From Podospora pseudocomata (Eukaryota; Ascomycota; Sordariomycetes; Sordariales; Podosporaceae): DNA of 64,000 bases. Location: the NCBI RefSeq assembly GCF_035222375.1, contig NC_085887.1, positions 1,215,501 through 1,279,500 on the forward strand, given 5' to 3'. Under the pieces are notes generated by a model. That model saw nothing but the letters and a program-made list of their open reading frames with translations, was not told the DNA's origin and made no database searches. The translations under genes and the position numbers were made by a program. Positions within the stretch are counted from its first letter, which is position 1. Every line of letters begins with the position of its first letter. This document shows, in pieces, positions 33,223 to 44,541 of this stretch.

Positions 33223-35883
33223 CTAACCCACCACAGCCTTCATACTCAAACTCTCCAAAAACCCACTCAAATCCTCCTTCTTCACCTCCACCACACAATG
33301 CTCAAAGCTATCAATCCTCACCCTCGCATTCGTCTCAGCCACCACATCCTGAAACGCCGTCCCAAATCTATTGAGCCCATACCCCCTCTCCCTCGTCTCA
33401 TCCTCCTCATCCTCACCATCATCCTCGTCCTCATCCTCACTGTCCTCATCATCCTCTTCACTGTCCAACTCCGACCCATCATCATCCTCCTCTTCATCTT
33501 CCCCCCCCTGCTTTCTCCTCTGCTCCCTCTCCCTCCTCTTCGCCGCCTTCTTCTCCTCCCTCATCCTCTCCTTAACCTTCCTCGCCTCTTCCCTAACCCT
33601 AGCCTTCTCCTCCCTTTCCTTCACCTTCTTCTTCTGCGCCTCCTTATCCAAAAAAATCGTATCCGGACCACCACCCCCTCCCGTCCCAACAACAACATAC
33701 ACCCCGCGCTTCTCATCCAGACTAGCCACAACAAGCGGCGTTCCCCTGCCGCCCAACGCCAGCCTCCCCGTGGCATCCTTTTCTTGCTCCGCCAGCGCCT
33801 CCCCAATCCACAACGCCAGTTTTGTCAACGCACCCGGGTGGTTAAACAGCTGGCTATCCAGCGAGTCCTTCACCACGCACATCCGAAACGCGCGCAAGTG
33901 CGAGATTTGCTTCTTTTTGAGAATCGTCGTCCCGGTGGTAAAGATGGCTTTGTGAAGGAACTGGGCCGTTGGCAAGCCAGCCTTCAGCGACTCAATATCC
34001 TCGAGAGCGTCGTAAGCAGCCCAGAAACGTGGCAGCCATTCCTCCGAGGGGGCCGTGGCAGTCGACATCTCCATTAAATCTTGCGATGGACTGTCATTGT
34101 TGCTGGAAGAAGCCTCGGGGCTGTTCTGACCTACTTCCAAAAGGGCGCCAATGACAACACCGACGTCTTGCGCCGAGAGCGTGGCACGCCACCCCCAGCT
34201 CCTGACGAAACCCCAGGAGTCCTTCGCGCCGCCGCGGTCTTTCCCGTCGGTATCGATAGTGGGGACTAGTTCGTCGAGGTTGTAGAGGGAGGCATACTTG
34301 AGGAGCTTCGACCGGAGCTCCCGCTTCAGCGTCATGTCCATGTGAGTGTACGATTGCTTACACTGCACCAGACTGACCCCCATCTTGGCGAGGAGCTTAT
34401 GCAGACGCTTCAAGCCAGTCTCGCTCCAGGTCTTCAGCCGTGAGAAGAGATACGGCGAGTGGAGCATGCTATCGTACAGGCTCCAGTGACGAATCAACAG
34501 GAACTTCGGCTCGGGCGACAGACGGATGCTGGTGTCGTCTGGACTTCGGGCCGTGGTGGGAATGATGCCACTGTTCTCCGGGACGGCTCCCCGGCCAATT
34601 TCTGGGGGGTTCAGACGACGGACTTCGTCGCGCAGGAGCTGTCGTATCCTGGCACCGCGCATGCCTAGCCAACCAGAGGCTGGGCGGGCTTCGCCGGTGC
34701 GGACTGGGGCTGCGATGCCGGCTGAGGAGCGGCCGTAGAGTTCCATAGAGGTGACTCCGACAATGGTGAGCCAGAGGAGGTCGTTGTCTTCACGACCGAG
34801 TTCTGAAGCCAGAGAGTACATCATGGAGGAGATGGGTTCCGAGTAGGCGGTACCGAGTCGGTAGTAATCTCTGAGGATCGTCTCGTTTTCGCGCCGTAAC
34901 CGCAGCAGCCTTCGCCGAAGTGTCCTTGCGGACGGTCCTTTTATCGGCTGGGCCGCGGTGGGCGGATCTGCTGGGTCGCTGCTAAAGACCGGCCCGTCGT
35001 CTCGGAGTGATATGAGTCCTCGTTGTGCTGGCCGTCGGGGGGAGTCTGGAATAGGAGTCGACTGTATCATGTTAGCATTTGGGCTTTATTAATACCCACA
35101 GAAAAGACATACGGAATTACTCCTCCGTTTTTGCCTTGGTCTATCATCGTCGTCCTCGTCGCTGTCGTCCTCAAAGTCCCAGGATTTTCGCTTCTGACCA
35201 GCTCGAGGCACCGCTGAGCTTGGTAGCTCGCCGACCTCGCTTTCCTCGTCACTGCTTCCTCCAAGATCCTCCCCGTCATCCTCAATTTCCGGCATGTCCA
35301 GCAGAGCAAGATAGGCGCCCTTCTCCTTGACCAAGTGTTCCTCAATATCACCATCGTCCATGACAATGATTCCTCCCTTGCCCGGCTTGTAGTTGTGTTC
35401 GATTTGGCCAGCCTTGACCCCACGCGGGGTCCTGGCTGAAAATGTCGTCGCATCCTCCGTCTCGGGTTCTAATGGAAAGCCACCAAAGACATTGGACAGG
35501 TTCCAAGGCCTATGAGAATCGGCCACCCAAACCTCAACACCACCAAACGTGTTTTCTTCCCCTTCGGGTTCCAAGCCCAAGGCACTTCCCAGATCAGCCA
35601 TACCACCAACACCCAAGCATACCACCACTCCACCGGCACCGCCCCTCGTTTCCATCATGGGACTGACGAGCTCTTGTCCAATGCGCTCCAGGTCGGCATA
35701 GCCTGCCACAGGCTGGATCTTGTGCGGGATATAGTCATGTTTGAAGAGACGCGTGAGAATTCGGCAGGCGCAGAGCGCATCGGGTTCGAGAGCTACAAGC
35801 ACGAGAACAGGTGGTGAGAGGGGGTGTCGAGTGGCCTGCAGATGCAGATATAACTTCGATATGAGTTCCCTAGGAAGATACAT
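33223..35883 (-). CDS. CDC45: DNA replication initiation factor CDC45
   Basis: Two exons on the minus strand: 35883-35113 and 35061-33223, intron 35112-35062 (51 nt; donor GTATGT, branch TGCTAACA, acceptor CAG), phase 0; 869 aa. Cdc45 is the C of the CMG replicative helicase (Cdc45-MCM-GINS), with an inactive DHH-like fold (family knowledge). Recognisable blocks: MYLPRELISKLYLHL...VLVALEPDALCACRIL at the N-terminus, the YKPGKGGIIVMDDGD-type strand near residue 165, an acidic segment at about 195-255, RRRLLRLRRENETILRDYYRLGTAYSEPISSMMYSLA, LLWLTIVGVTSMELYGR, and FGTAFQDVVAETNARVRIDSFEHCVVEVKKEDLSGFLESL at the C-terminus. A 120-residue Lys/Arg-rich then Asp/Glu-rich insertion (about 700-815) is typical of filamentous fungi and probably disordered. 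Divergent from the methyltransferase gene. Confidence 0.96.
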
Positions 35884-37919
35884 GGCGAAGGAAGAAAAGG
35901 TAACGCGCTGCTAAATTTGCTCGGCCACGGAGAAATTGCTGACGGGGAGCCTCTAGGAGAGAACGCGAGATTGTTGTCCCTTGGTTGGTTGATTATACCC
36001 AGATTTCGTCCGCTATAAAATCGACCGCGCAGTGCCCCGCGGGCGAGGGAAGGGCGCGATCGAAGAGATTGTGGACCTTCAGGGCCAGAGAGATTAGGTG
36101 AGTATGATAGTAGTAAGAATAAGAATTCGAAAGCGACTTCAGACTCGATATAATAAACGGCAGAAACGCTCTGGCTCTGCTGAAATCTTGCAACAGACAA
36201 CAGACAAACAAGCAGGCGTGTATTGGTGGTGTTGGTGTTGGTCGCCCATTAATTGGAATATAAGTGGAGCGCTGTTTATCGAGGCCGAGACTCTGCAAGA
36301 CGCGCTTCGACAACCCCCCAGGACGCGACTTGCACCGCGGGACACACAGTACCAATTTTATGAGGTGGACTGTGCTTCCATCTCGTCAGCAAAAAAGGCT
36401 TGTGCAACTCCAAATGCGCACGGACCAGCTGATAATTGCCTGCCGCTAACATCCCTCACCTTTCACCTCTCACCTCTCACCTTCCACACCACCACCCCTC
36501 TCGCCGATACCACACCACCTCTCACTGCCAGCTGTCCCATGCCCCGCTCGCTCTACTGTACTTTGTGACAGCCCCTTGCAACGCCAAGTGTTCCTCTCCC
36601 TACCTCAGAGCAAGCAGAGCAGCAAGCAGCGCAGCCATTCGGGTGACCTCCTTGTTTGTTTCATGAACTACTGACCGCTTCTTTTCCTCTTAGACGATAT
36701 ACGACACATGGCATCTTCCGCCCATCGGATCGGTTCGGGGCGTCGAGTGAGTGGGCGTGAGGTTTCATTGCTGCTCCCTCAATCCCGCTATCCCACATGA
36801 TGGGGAGCTGGGAGACACCGTGACACCTTTACGCCACTCTGGTCACTTGTCGTGGCATCTAAGACAACAAGCACGCGCTTGCCCCAATGGGAGAATTTTT
36901 TTTTGTACTGGTAGGAGCTGTCGCTGATCGAGAACTTGGAAATCGGGGTGTTACCGGCGCCTTGGAACTCAACCTACAAGTCAAGTCCCGACACTACGGA
37001 CGAGCTTCCCCCCCTTCCCCGCCCCATCTCTCCAGACAGCTGGGATGGCTCATGCTGGATGCTGAGCAGAAAGCCAACGGGACATTGCTTCCCTTCCGGA
37101 GAGCTGGGTGCTGCCAGCTGCGTGTGCCGTCCAGCGGCATTTCCAGCAAATGGTCGAGATGCAGCCATGGCGTTCTTCTCATGCAAGCACATGCCGCCAT
37201 CTGCCAGGACACCTCATGGCCGCCCTTGATTGGCCCCTGTCCCACTCGGCACCGCCCAGAACCCACAGAAACCCACACAACCCACCGCTTCACGGCCTCC
37301 ACCCCTCACCATGGATTGGATCATTTCAACTGTGGGTGAGAGAGGGTGAGAGGTACCTTTTACGCTTCACGCCGGTACCACTGGTACAACAGCCTGGCGA
37401 ATGGCAAAGGTCTGGAAATCATTCCTGGATCCCGTCCTTGGCCCTTCCCTCGAGCTGTCCGCCTCTGTGTCCCTTCCGTCAACATGTACATTTCATTTTT
37501 AGCTGCTTGGTCCGTCGGCTTCGCTTCTCTTGGCTGCCAGCCATGACTGGCCATTTTGCCCCGAGTGCCCCGGCCTTGTCTTCTCCTCCCAGCGTTCTCT
37601 CTTTTTCTCCTAACGTCTTTATCATGCTCCTCTCCTGCTCCTGCTTCTTCTCCTCCTAGCTACCTGTCTGCTCGTCCATTGAGCCATGGCACGCTTCTTT
37701 TGACTTCTCAAGAGAGAGTCAGCTGCCTCTAGACGCTATCATTTCACACATTGCTCGCTGTCAAATCTACGATATCCACTTCCCGAATTCCCCTTGCAAG
37801 TTCCGCTTCCCCAGAAAAAAAACGGTCACGAAATATGCTCTTGGCCAGTCCACTTGCGCCTCAAAAATTCTTCCCTGATCGAACAAGTCTCTGGAGACCA
37901 TCCCCGAGCCCGAACCTGA
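35884..37919. promoter_or_regulatory. 2-kb divergent region, CDC45 / LaeA-like methyltransferase
   Basis: Between two divergent genes, so both promoters lie here; the length favours a long 5' UTR or regulatory region for the methyltransferase. CTCACCTTTCACCTCTCACC repeats near 36458-36482. Frames at 36098-36568 and 36887-37659 have no recognisable protein character. Confidence 0.45.
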
Positions 37920-39047
37920 ATGCAGGCGGCAGGCACTTCTGGTACTGGAATGGAGGAAAACGGGGTCATAGAACCACTGCCTGATGAGGAGTTTGGGAGA
38001 GAGGTGACATCAGATTATGACCCAAGCGATACCGAGACCACCTTTGGCTCCCTGACGTCGAGCGTCACGGGTCATGTGTGGGAGTACGGCAGACGATACC
38101 ATGCTTTTCGATATGGCCGGTACCCCTTACCCAACGACGACGAGGAGTACAAGAGAGAGTCTCTACGACATGCCATGCTGAAGGAGCTCCTGAGGGGCAA
38201 GCTCTACCTTGCGCCCATCGGAGATAATCCGCAAAAGATCATCGATCTTGGCACGGGGTTTGGAGAATGGGCCATGGAGAGTATGTTTGGAGAAATTCAT
38301 TTGGAGGGGTTCGGGCTAACGTCACGTCGCAGTGGGCGAGCTTTTTACCGGCGCCAAAGTTACAGGAGTCGACTTATCGCCGATTCAGCCACTATGGGTT
38401 CCCTCTAATGTCGAGTTCATCGTGGATGACATTGAAGACGAGTGGGTGCACGATCAGGATTACGATTTCGCGCACTTTCGGTTTGTCAATACGGTGTTGA
38501 AGAACAATGAACTTGTGCTTCACAACATTCTCCAGTAGGTATTGTGATGGTTTTCATTGACGGGGTCACGAAATGCTGACGAGCCAGTACAAGGAATCTC
38601 AGGCCGGGCGGCTGGGTGGAAATCCAGGATGTTTACCCCCGGATATCGTCAGACGACAACACACTGCCCGAAGACTACCCGCCCGCCAAGTTTTACTCGC
38701 TGCTTCAAGGCGTTCTCAAGGACCAGTACGGCTTCGACCTCAAGGTGCTGGAGAGCCTTCCCGACCACCTACAGCGGCTCGGCTACGTCAACGTGCAGCG
38801 GAAGGTATTCCACATGCCGCTGGGTGAATGGCCCAAGGATCGGCATCTCCGAATGCTGGGTGGCTGCTTCCAAGAAGTCTTTCTCGACTTTGTCGCCGCC
38901 ATGGCGGCCCGTCCGCTGGTGGAGGCGGGATTCGACAAGGCCGACATTGAGGAGCTTGTCGTCGGGGTCAAGAACGCCGTGGGAAATAGGCGAATTCACG
39001 CATATGTCCCCATCCACTTTGTCTGGGCGCAGAAACCACCAGCATGA
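37920..39047 (+). CDS. LaeA-like class I SAM-dependent methyltransferase
   Basis: Three exons: 37920-38280, 38333-38534, 38588-39047; introns 38281-38332 (GTATGT, branch GGCTAACG, CAG) and 38535-38587 (GTAGGT, branch TGCTGAC, CAG); 340 aa. The N-terminal block (TFGSLTSSVTGHVWEYGRRYHAFRYG, then YPLPNDDEEYKRESLRHAMLKELL) is the fungal LaeA/TAM-like signature. The SAM-binding motif is IIDLGTGFGEWAME, followed by VTGVDLSPIQPLWVPSNVEFIVDDIED, and RNLRPGGWVEIQD after the second intron. Proteins of this class include the regulator LaeA, but most members are uncharacterised methyltransferases. No biosynthetic cluster surrounds it. Residues 1-10 depend on the choice of the ATG at 37920; an internal ATG at 37950 would also fit. 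Confidence 0.9.
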
Positions 39048-40621
39048 CGGAGGCCAATCTCTTGCCGGCTATCAAAGCTCGAGCAATCGAGATCCAGCAC
39101 CTACCCGGCTGCGCCCCCAAAACTAATATCGAGAGGATTTCTCGAAGGGGCAATGCTACACGAACTATTGACGAAGATTCCAAAGACTTGAAGAACCTCT
39201 AGGGCCCTGGCCAATGGGAGGTACATCCGGCAAGATGGCGGGTTGGGAAAATGCCGAGATAAGAGACGGCATGCACGACTCCAACGATTCGCCGAAGACA
39301 AGTCAATCGAGCTGTTTGGAGCATGCAGATGCAAGCTTGTCTCTGGTCCGCCCGCTTCCTCCTTCCCAGCTATAGGGGGGAAGTGACAGCGCGGGGGGCT
39401 GAAGACGCCAAGCGCCTGCAATGCTGCTGCTTTGCGGAGAAACTCGCCGTTTTGGAGAGGGAGGGGGAGAGATATATAAACTGCCAGTTATCATAGCGGG
39501 ACAGACACATCATACAAGCGGTGAAGTTCACTGGGGTGCTCTCGTATTTTGACCTGTTAGGTTGAGATGCTGTAGAAATAATAATAGGATGAAGTATCAC
39601 TTTATGACTGTACACTCGACTTTTTGGGAAGTTGTAGGATTTGATCCCAGTCGTGACTGCTCGAATGGGAACTCTGTACCTAGGTAGGAATGGCGGCTCG
39701 AATAGGAGGGGCATAGGTCGCAGTCACGGCTTGAAAAGTGTGGAATCACTCGACAGGTGTAGCAAACGTACGTCTGGATGGGAACCAGTTACAGGGGTGA
39801 TCTGGGCCTTGAATATGATGTGGAAAGAGGTGCAGATGTCGATCGGGGAGATGTGGAAAATGTCAGGTAGGTGTTTGCAGGGAACGCTGCCTTCGCAAAG
39901 TGGTGACACTGGGGGGAGGTTATCACAGAGGGTTGTATGGTGGGAAGTACTGGACATGCTGTGGTGTTACTGTTACTGAGTCTTTTTTGTTTATGGTTCG
40001 ATATCGTAGACGCTGTGTAGCCCTATTTCATGGTCATTGGAGCATCTCATCTAGGACAGGCTGCGTAAATGTGTACTTCTTTCCATGTCCAACCGGCATT
40101 CTACACTGCTATCCCTTCAAACAAGAAGACGACCAAACTTCACTGCTAGTACATGTAAGTGGAGCAAAACGATACCGCACCTCATGGTATCTGAGGATGA
40201 GTATGTTGAGGTATGCGCGTGATCTGATCCAGGCTCCAACTGGAGACCTTCAGTGTGTTAGACTGACGTGATAGCCAACTACACCATCGGACCTAGGCAG
40301 TTCTGATGTGGTGCAGATGTTGGGAATTTAGTTTTTTGTGTTGGAAGAGATGGGGAGTTTGTTAGCAAGAGAGAGGAGAGAATATTGAGGGTTTTTGAAT
40401 GAAGATGTGCCGGGGACGGACAGTGAGATCTACTGTGTACCTAATTGGTAGTGTTTGTAAGTGCGCGTGCGCTACCAGGACAGTGCAGATGGGGTTGTCC
40501 CACTGTCCAGTATTCACCACCCTCTCATGACAGGCTTTCATAGGTATCTAGGTATTCAACTTTATTCCCCATACAACAATCACCCTTCACACCACAGTTT
40601 GGAAGTCGACTTGATGCTGGG
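39048..40621. other. 1.6-kb intergenic, JmjC gene promoter side
   Basis: Between two + strand genes. A TATA-like GATATATAAA lies at 39471-39480, far from the next start, with no supported coding sequence after it. Contains CTAGGTAG-type motifs (near 39660) and several short unsupported frames. Confidence 0.45.
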
Positions 40622-42529
40622 ATGGAGAAGGAAGAGACTGCTGACCCATTGAGAAAACTGATCGATCATGGCAACAGCTTCATTTCCCGTTATTACTCCC
40701 ACTATGAGGAATCCGCTCCCATTTTAGAAGGATGCGGAGAGCCTCTCGTAGAGCTACTGGTACGACAGGCTCAGTTGATGAGCATGGCAACACCCGACCA
40801 CGACCTGATCAAACGACGGTTGGACGACATCCTATCCGCGTCCTACAATAAGTTTTATGCTTACTTGTACAAAGACCTGCCGCCATGTTGGAGGCTGCTG
40901 TATACCGAGGCTGCTATCCTCAAGTTCTGGGTTCTGGTGTTTGAGTGGGCGCGGAGTCGGCAGCCGGAACTGATCCGGAAAAGGGTCTGGGACAAAATGG
41001 AGTGGGAGGACTTTGAACTTGACACTCCGGCGCGAAGGGAGGAAGTTCACGAGATCAATGCACGTTTTGAGAAGCAGCCAAAGGGAACACCACCACGGAA
41101 CATGGGTTCGGCAGTGTGGCATCAGCTAACGCAGCTCTCCATGCGGACGGAAGTAGGAGGTGTGCATGTTCGGCGGAGCCGGGAGGCGAGCAGTCGAGTT
41201 CGGGAGAGACTGCAGGAATGGCAACGACGGAATGAGCAAGAAGACGGCCAACAGGGGCCAGAGCAACAGCAACAAAAACGGGAGCGAGAGGAGGAACTTC
41301 TCAATGATATGGTCAAAACCTTGGATCTTGCCTTGATCCTGGCCGGCGGTGGAGGAAAACATGATGAAATTCACGGTTATGTAGCCTTACTGGAGAAGGC
41401 GGCATCCCTGCCCAGCAACGACAACAGTCCGGACAAAATCAGCTCCAAACCATCAGAAAGCGAAACCCCTAGGCAGGACCCTTCCCTGGGACGCACACGC
41501 ACAACATCACTCACCCAACCACCAACCAAACGAGCAAGGCTATCACTCCCCCCTCCCACCAACCCCTCATCAACAATCGATGGCTGGCTCCCCCTCAACG
41601 CCTCAGGAGAGCTCGTCGGCCCCGTCGCCATTTCTGATGAACCTCCTGTCAACACCCAACAACAAACACCCATCATAACCCAAAAACCACCCAACTGGTC
41701 CTCCCACCCCTCCTTCTCCCCCTACGAACCCTTCACCCCCCCAGTAACCTCCCCCATCCCCCGCCTCCCCTCCCCCTCCCTCACAACCTTCCAATCCCAC
41801 CTCTCCTCCCCCACCCCTCAACCCCTAATCCTCACCAGCCTCGTCCCCAGCTGGCCAGCTCTAGCCGCCCGCCCCTGGTCCAAACCCTCCTACCTCCTCT
41901 CCCGCACCTTCTCCGGCCGCCGCCTCATCCCCGTCGAGATCGGCCGCTCCTACGTCGACGAAGGCTGGTCGCAGAAAATCCTCCCATTCTCCGAGTTCCT
42001 CTCCACTTACATAACTTCCCCTTCCGAGTCCAAAGGCTATCTCGCCCAACACCAACTCTTCGCCCAACTCCCCCAACTCCGCAGCGACATCACCATCCCT
42101 GACTTGTGCTACACCTCCCCTGCGAACCGTCCCGACGGAACACCGGAGCTGGAAGAACCAATGCTGAACGCCTGGTTTGGCCCTCCAGGGACGATCACCC
42201 CTTTACATACAGATCCGTACCATAACCTTTTGGTGCAGGTTGTGGGCAGGAAGTACGTGAGGCTGTACCCCCCTGGGGCGGGCGTCAAGAGACGAGGGGA
42301 GGAAGCGGGGGTTGACATGGGGAACACGGCTGCTTTTGATGTGGGTGTGCTTGAGGGGTGGGATGAGGCGACCGGAGAGGGGGGGGATGAAGAGGAAAAA
42401 GAGTTCAAGAGGCTGGAATATGTCGACTGCATACTCGAGCCCGGGGAGACGTTGTACATACCCGTGGGGTGGTGGCATTATGTGAGGGGACTGAGTGTGA
42501 GTTTCAGTGTGAGCTTTTGGTGGAATTAA
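40622..42529 (+). CDS. JmjC (cupin-8) domain protein, KDM8/JMJD5-like
   Basis: Single exon, 635 aa. Residues 1-300 are helical with a Gln/Glu-rich coiled stretch ([17 protein letters not shown], about 190-225); 300-400 are Pro/Ser-rich and disordered; the C-terminal 230 residues form the JmjC domain. Iron-binding residues can be read as His529 and Asp531 ([18 protein letters not shown]) and His619 ([14 protein letters not shown]), with [16 protein letters not shown] at the start of the domain. The family are 2-oxoglutarate/Fe(II) dioxygenases; JMJD5 relatives are protein hydroxylases, and histone demethylation is disputed. An acidic insertion ([14 protein letters not shown]) lies between the two metal-binding segments. 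The final [11 protein letters not shown] strand is typical of the fold. Substrate unknown. Confidence 0.92.
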   Translation: MEKEETADPLRKLIDHGNSFISRYYSHYEESAPILEGCGEPLVELLVRQAQLMSMATPDHDLIKRRLDDILSASYNKFYAYLYKDLPPCWRLLYTEAAILKFWVLVFEWARSRQPELIRKRVWDKMEWEDFELDTPARREEVHEINARFEKQPKGTPPRNMGSAVWHQLTQLSMRTEVGGVHVRRSREASSRVRERLQEWQRRNEQEDGQQGPEQQQQKREREEELLNDMVKTLDLALILAGGGGKHDEIHGYVALLEKAASLPSNDNSPDKISSKPSESETPRQDPSLGRTRTTSLTQPPTKRARLSLPPPTNPSSTIDGWLPLNASGELVGPVAISDEPPVNTQQQTPIITQKPPNWSSHPSFSPYEPFTPPVTSPIPRLPSPSLTTFQSHLSSPTPQPLILTSLVPSWPALAARPWSKPSYLLSRTFSGRRLIPVEIGRSYVDEGWSQKILPFSEFLSTYITSPSESKGYLAQHQLFAQLPQLRSDITIPDLCYTSPANRPDGTPELEEPMLNAWFGPPGTITPLHTDPYHNLLVQVVGRKYVRLYPPGAGVKRRGEEAGVDMGNTAAFDVGVLEGWDEATGEGGDEEEKEFKRLEYVDCILEPGETLYIPVGWWHYVRGLSVSFSVSFWWN

Positions 42530-43019
42530 TTAGATGGCATAAGTGCTGGGGTGGGTTGTGAATAGGTCCAAAACAGGAGGGGCTGTTGATCGATGAGAGA
42601 GGAGAGAAGTAGTTTTGTATCAAGGATACCACACAGCGAAACCGCCGCATGAAGCAGCATGTTAGAAGATGACTTCTCAAGTCAATCCCCTTGACAGCAA
42701 CACCCTCTCCCCCCTCTCTAACCCTTCCATCTTATTCACCATCAGCTTCAACGCACTCGCTCCAACATCTCCCGAATGCTGTCAAAAACAAAACAAGGCG
42801 ATTTCGATATCGGTCATATCTGATGGTAGTACACTGTATTGCATAATGTTACAAAAGATCCCTCCATCAGCTCGTCACTTCCCCCAACTTCAAGATCTTT
42901 ATTTTTCGTTCCCTTCATTCACATCATTGGGTATCTGTTTTCCCTTTTTTTCTTCTCCCACCATTCCCCATTTCCCCCCTCCCCCTCAATCACCCCTTCT
43001 ATTCCTTCCCCGCGGCGCC
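42530..43019. other. convergent 3' intergenic region
   Basis: 490 bp between convergent genes (JmjC on +, HSP10 on -). C/T-rich on the + strand; should hold both 3' UTRs. No gene seen. Confidence 0.5.
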
Positions 43020-43484
43020 TTAAGCATTATTCTGCTCATTAATCTTTGCCAAAATCTCGCTATCCCTGAAAAGGTGATACTCCTCATCCCCAACCTTGAC
43101 AGGAGAACCGCCATACTATTTGTCCCGTTAGCCCCACCCAACACCCCTTTTTTGTCTTCGCAACACTCACCTGAGGGATCAAAACCCTATCCCCAGCCGC
43201 ACACCCCATAGGCACCCTCTTCCCATCCTTGTCGAGCCCGCCCGGCCCAACAGCCAAAACCTTGGCCTCGTTGAGCTCCTTGACGGCCGTCTCAGGAAGA
43301 AAGATGCCCCCGGCAGTCTTGGCCTCGGCCTTGACGCGCTGCACGAGGACGCGGTCGAGGAGGGGGACGAGGGACTTGATCGAGCGGAGGGAGGTGGCCT
43401 TTTCCAACAGCGTTAGCAAAACTTGGAGTTTTGAGGAAGCTATGGGTAACGGCGGTGGTGATGGCGTAATGCTCAACGTACCAT
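43020..43484 (-). CDS. HSP10: mitochondrial co-chaperonin HSP10 (GroES family)
   Basis: Three coding exons on the minus strand: 43484-43482, 43398-43171, 43115-43020. The introns are 43481-43399 (83 nt; donor GTACGT, branch TGCTAACG, acceptor AAAG) and 43170-43116 (55 nt; donor GTGAGT, acceptor TAG). The first coding exon is only the ATG. The product is 108 aa, starting MATSLRSIKSLVPLLDRVLVQR, then AKTAGGIFLPETAVKELNEAKVLAVGPGG, DRVLIPQ and YGGSPVKVGDEEYHLFRDSEILAKI. GroES-type mobile loop (EAKTAGGIFLPE) and roof strands are present. It caps mitochondrial Hsp60 during folding of matrix proteins. Ignoring intron 1 gives a longer, wrong N-terminus (MSITPSPPP...). A possible heat-shock element lies upstream. 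Confidence 0.95.
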
Positions 43485-44541
43485 TTTTTCTGGACTTATG
43501 GTAGCTAAACCGGCTGGCTGGCTATGTGCAGTTCGAAAGGTCGAGGATAGGTAGTTGACGGTAGTGAGGTTATTCGTAAACTTCGAATTTGTGTTTGGAG
43601 AGGAGAGGGGAGGGAAGCTTTTCAATTGCCACAACTGTCCGTCAATCAACAATTCTCCACACACACAAGCGTTGCTGATGCGGGTCGGGGGAAGGAGAGC
43701 TTTCTAGAATTGTCCCCTCCTAATTTTTTTCCAACCGGGGGCGGGGGCCCTTGCGCCTGCTCCGACCGACCGATTTCCTACCTCCGGCTACAGCCGAAAA
43801 AATGGGCCGGCCTAGTCCAATCCCTCACCTCCCATTGGTTATTAAGTCCACGTAGCAAACCAAAACTGTGGGGTTACACCCAAACCGTGTAAGTGACCAG
43901 CCAGTGACCAGCCTCACCTCAACGTCACTCCCATCTTCACCACAGCAACAACACTAACAAAACACACATACATACTATGTAGGTACTCATATATTCATCT
44001 CTCTCTTCCCCTGCCCCCCTCCCTCCCTATGTAAACCTAATACCACTATCCCACCCCCCCCAAAAAAAAAAAAAAAAAAAAGCTTCATAAAGTAATATCA
44101 CTCTCTATTTCCCCAATCCATCCCTTTCTTTCCCTTCTCAATCATCCATGATATCTCTTTTCTACATACATGACACCCCACCCCCCAGCCCTGGTTACCC
44201 TTCTTCATGAGGTCAAGAAAACAAAACAACCCAAATCTAGTCTGTAGCCCAACCGCACAACGTAACAAAAAAAATTCCGCTGGAATTGCCCCCATCTGCT
44301 CCCTCTAGACTCCCCGCATCGAGACCAAAAAAAAGCAAAACAAATAAAAGTAGAAAAAGCAAATTAGGTAAAGAAAAAAAAAGGATGTCGTCGGAGTCTG
44401 AGTTTGTGCGTGCATGTAAACATCTGGTGTCCGTGACTGCCCCAAATCCCATAACCTTTACACCACGTTGAGTGTCTGGCAGAATCTCGTGAAGCGAATA
44501 AAAATGCGAATAATGGCTTTGCCCCGGCCAACCTCCTCGTC
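43485..44541. other. HSP10 promoter / kinase 3' flank
   Basis: 1.06 kb between two minus-strand genes. Contains the possible heat-shock element and a poly-A run (about 44060-44080). The right part is A-rich and probably the 3' UTR of the kinase gene. No gene seen. Confidence 0.5.
43702..43709. promoter_or_regulatory. possible heat-shock element upstream of HSP10
   Basis: TTCTAGAA, a tail-to-tail TTCnnGAA pair with an imperfect third unit (GTC) two bases on, about 220 bp upstream of the HSP10 ATG. HSF binding sites are arrays of nGAAn units; two clear units plus one weak one is suggestive only. TTCGAA also occurs near 43531 and 43587. Confidence 0.35.

Noticed and set aside
33214-34077. 287-codon + strand frame
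   Set aside because: Antisense to the acidic C-terminal part of CDC45.
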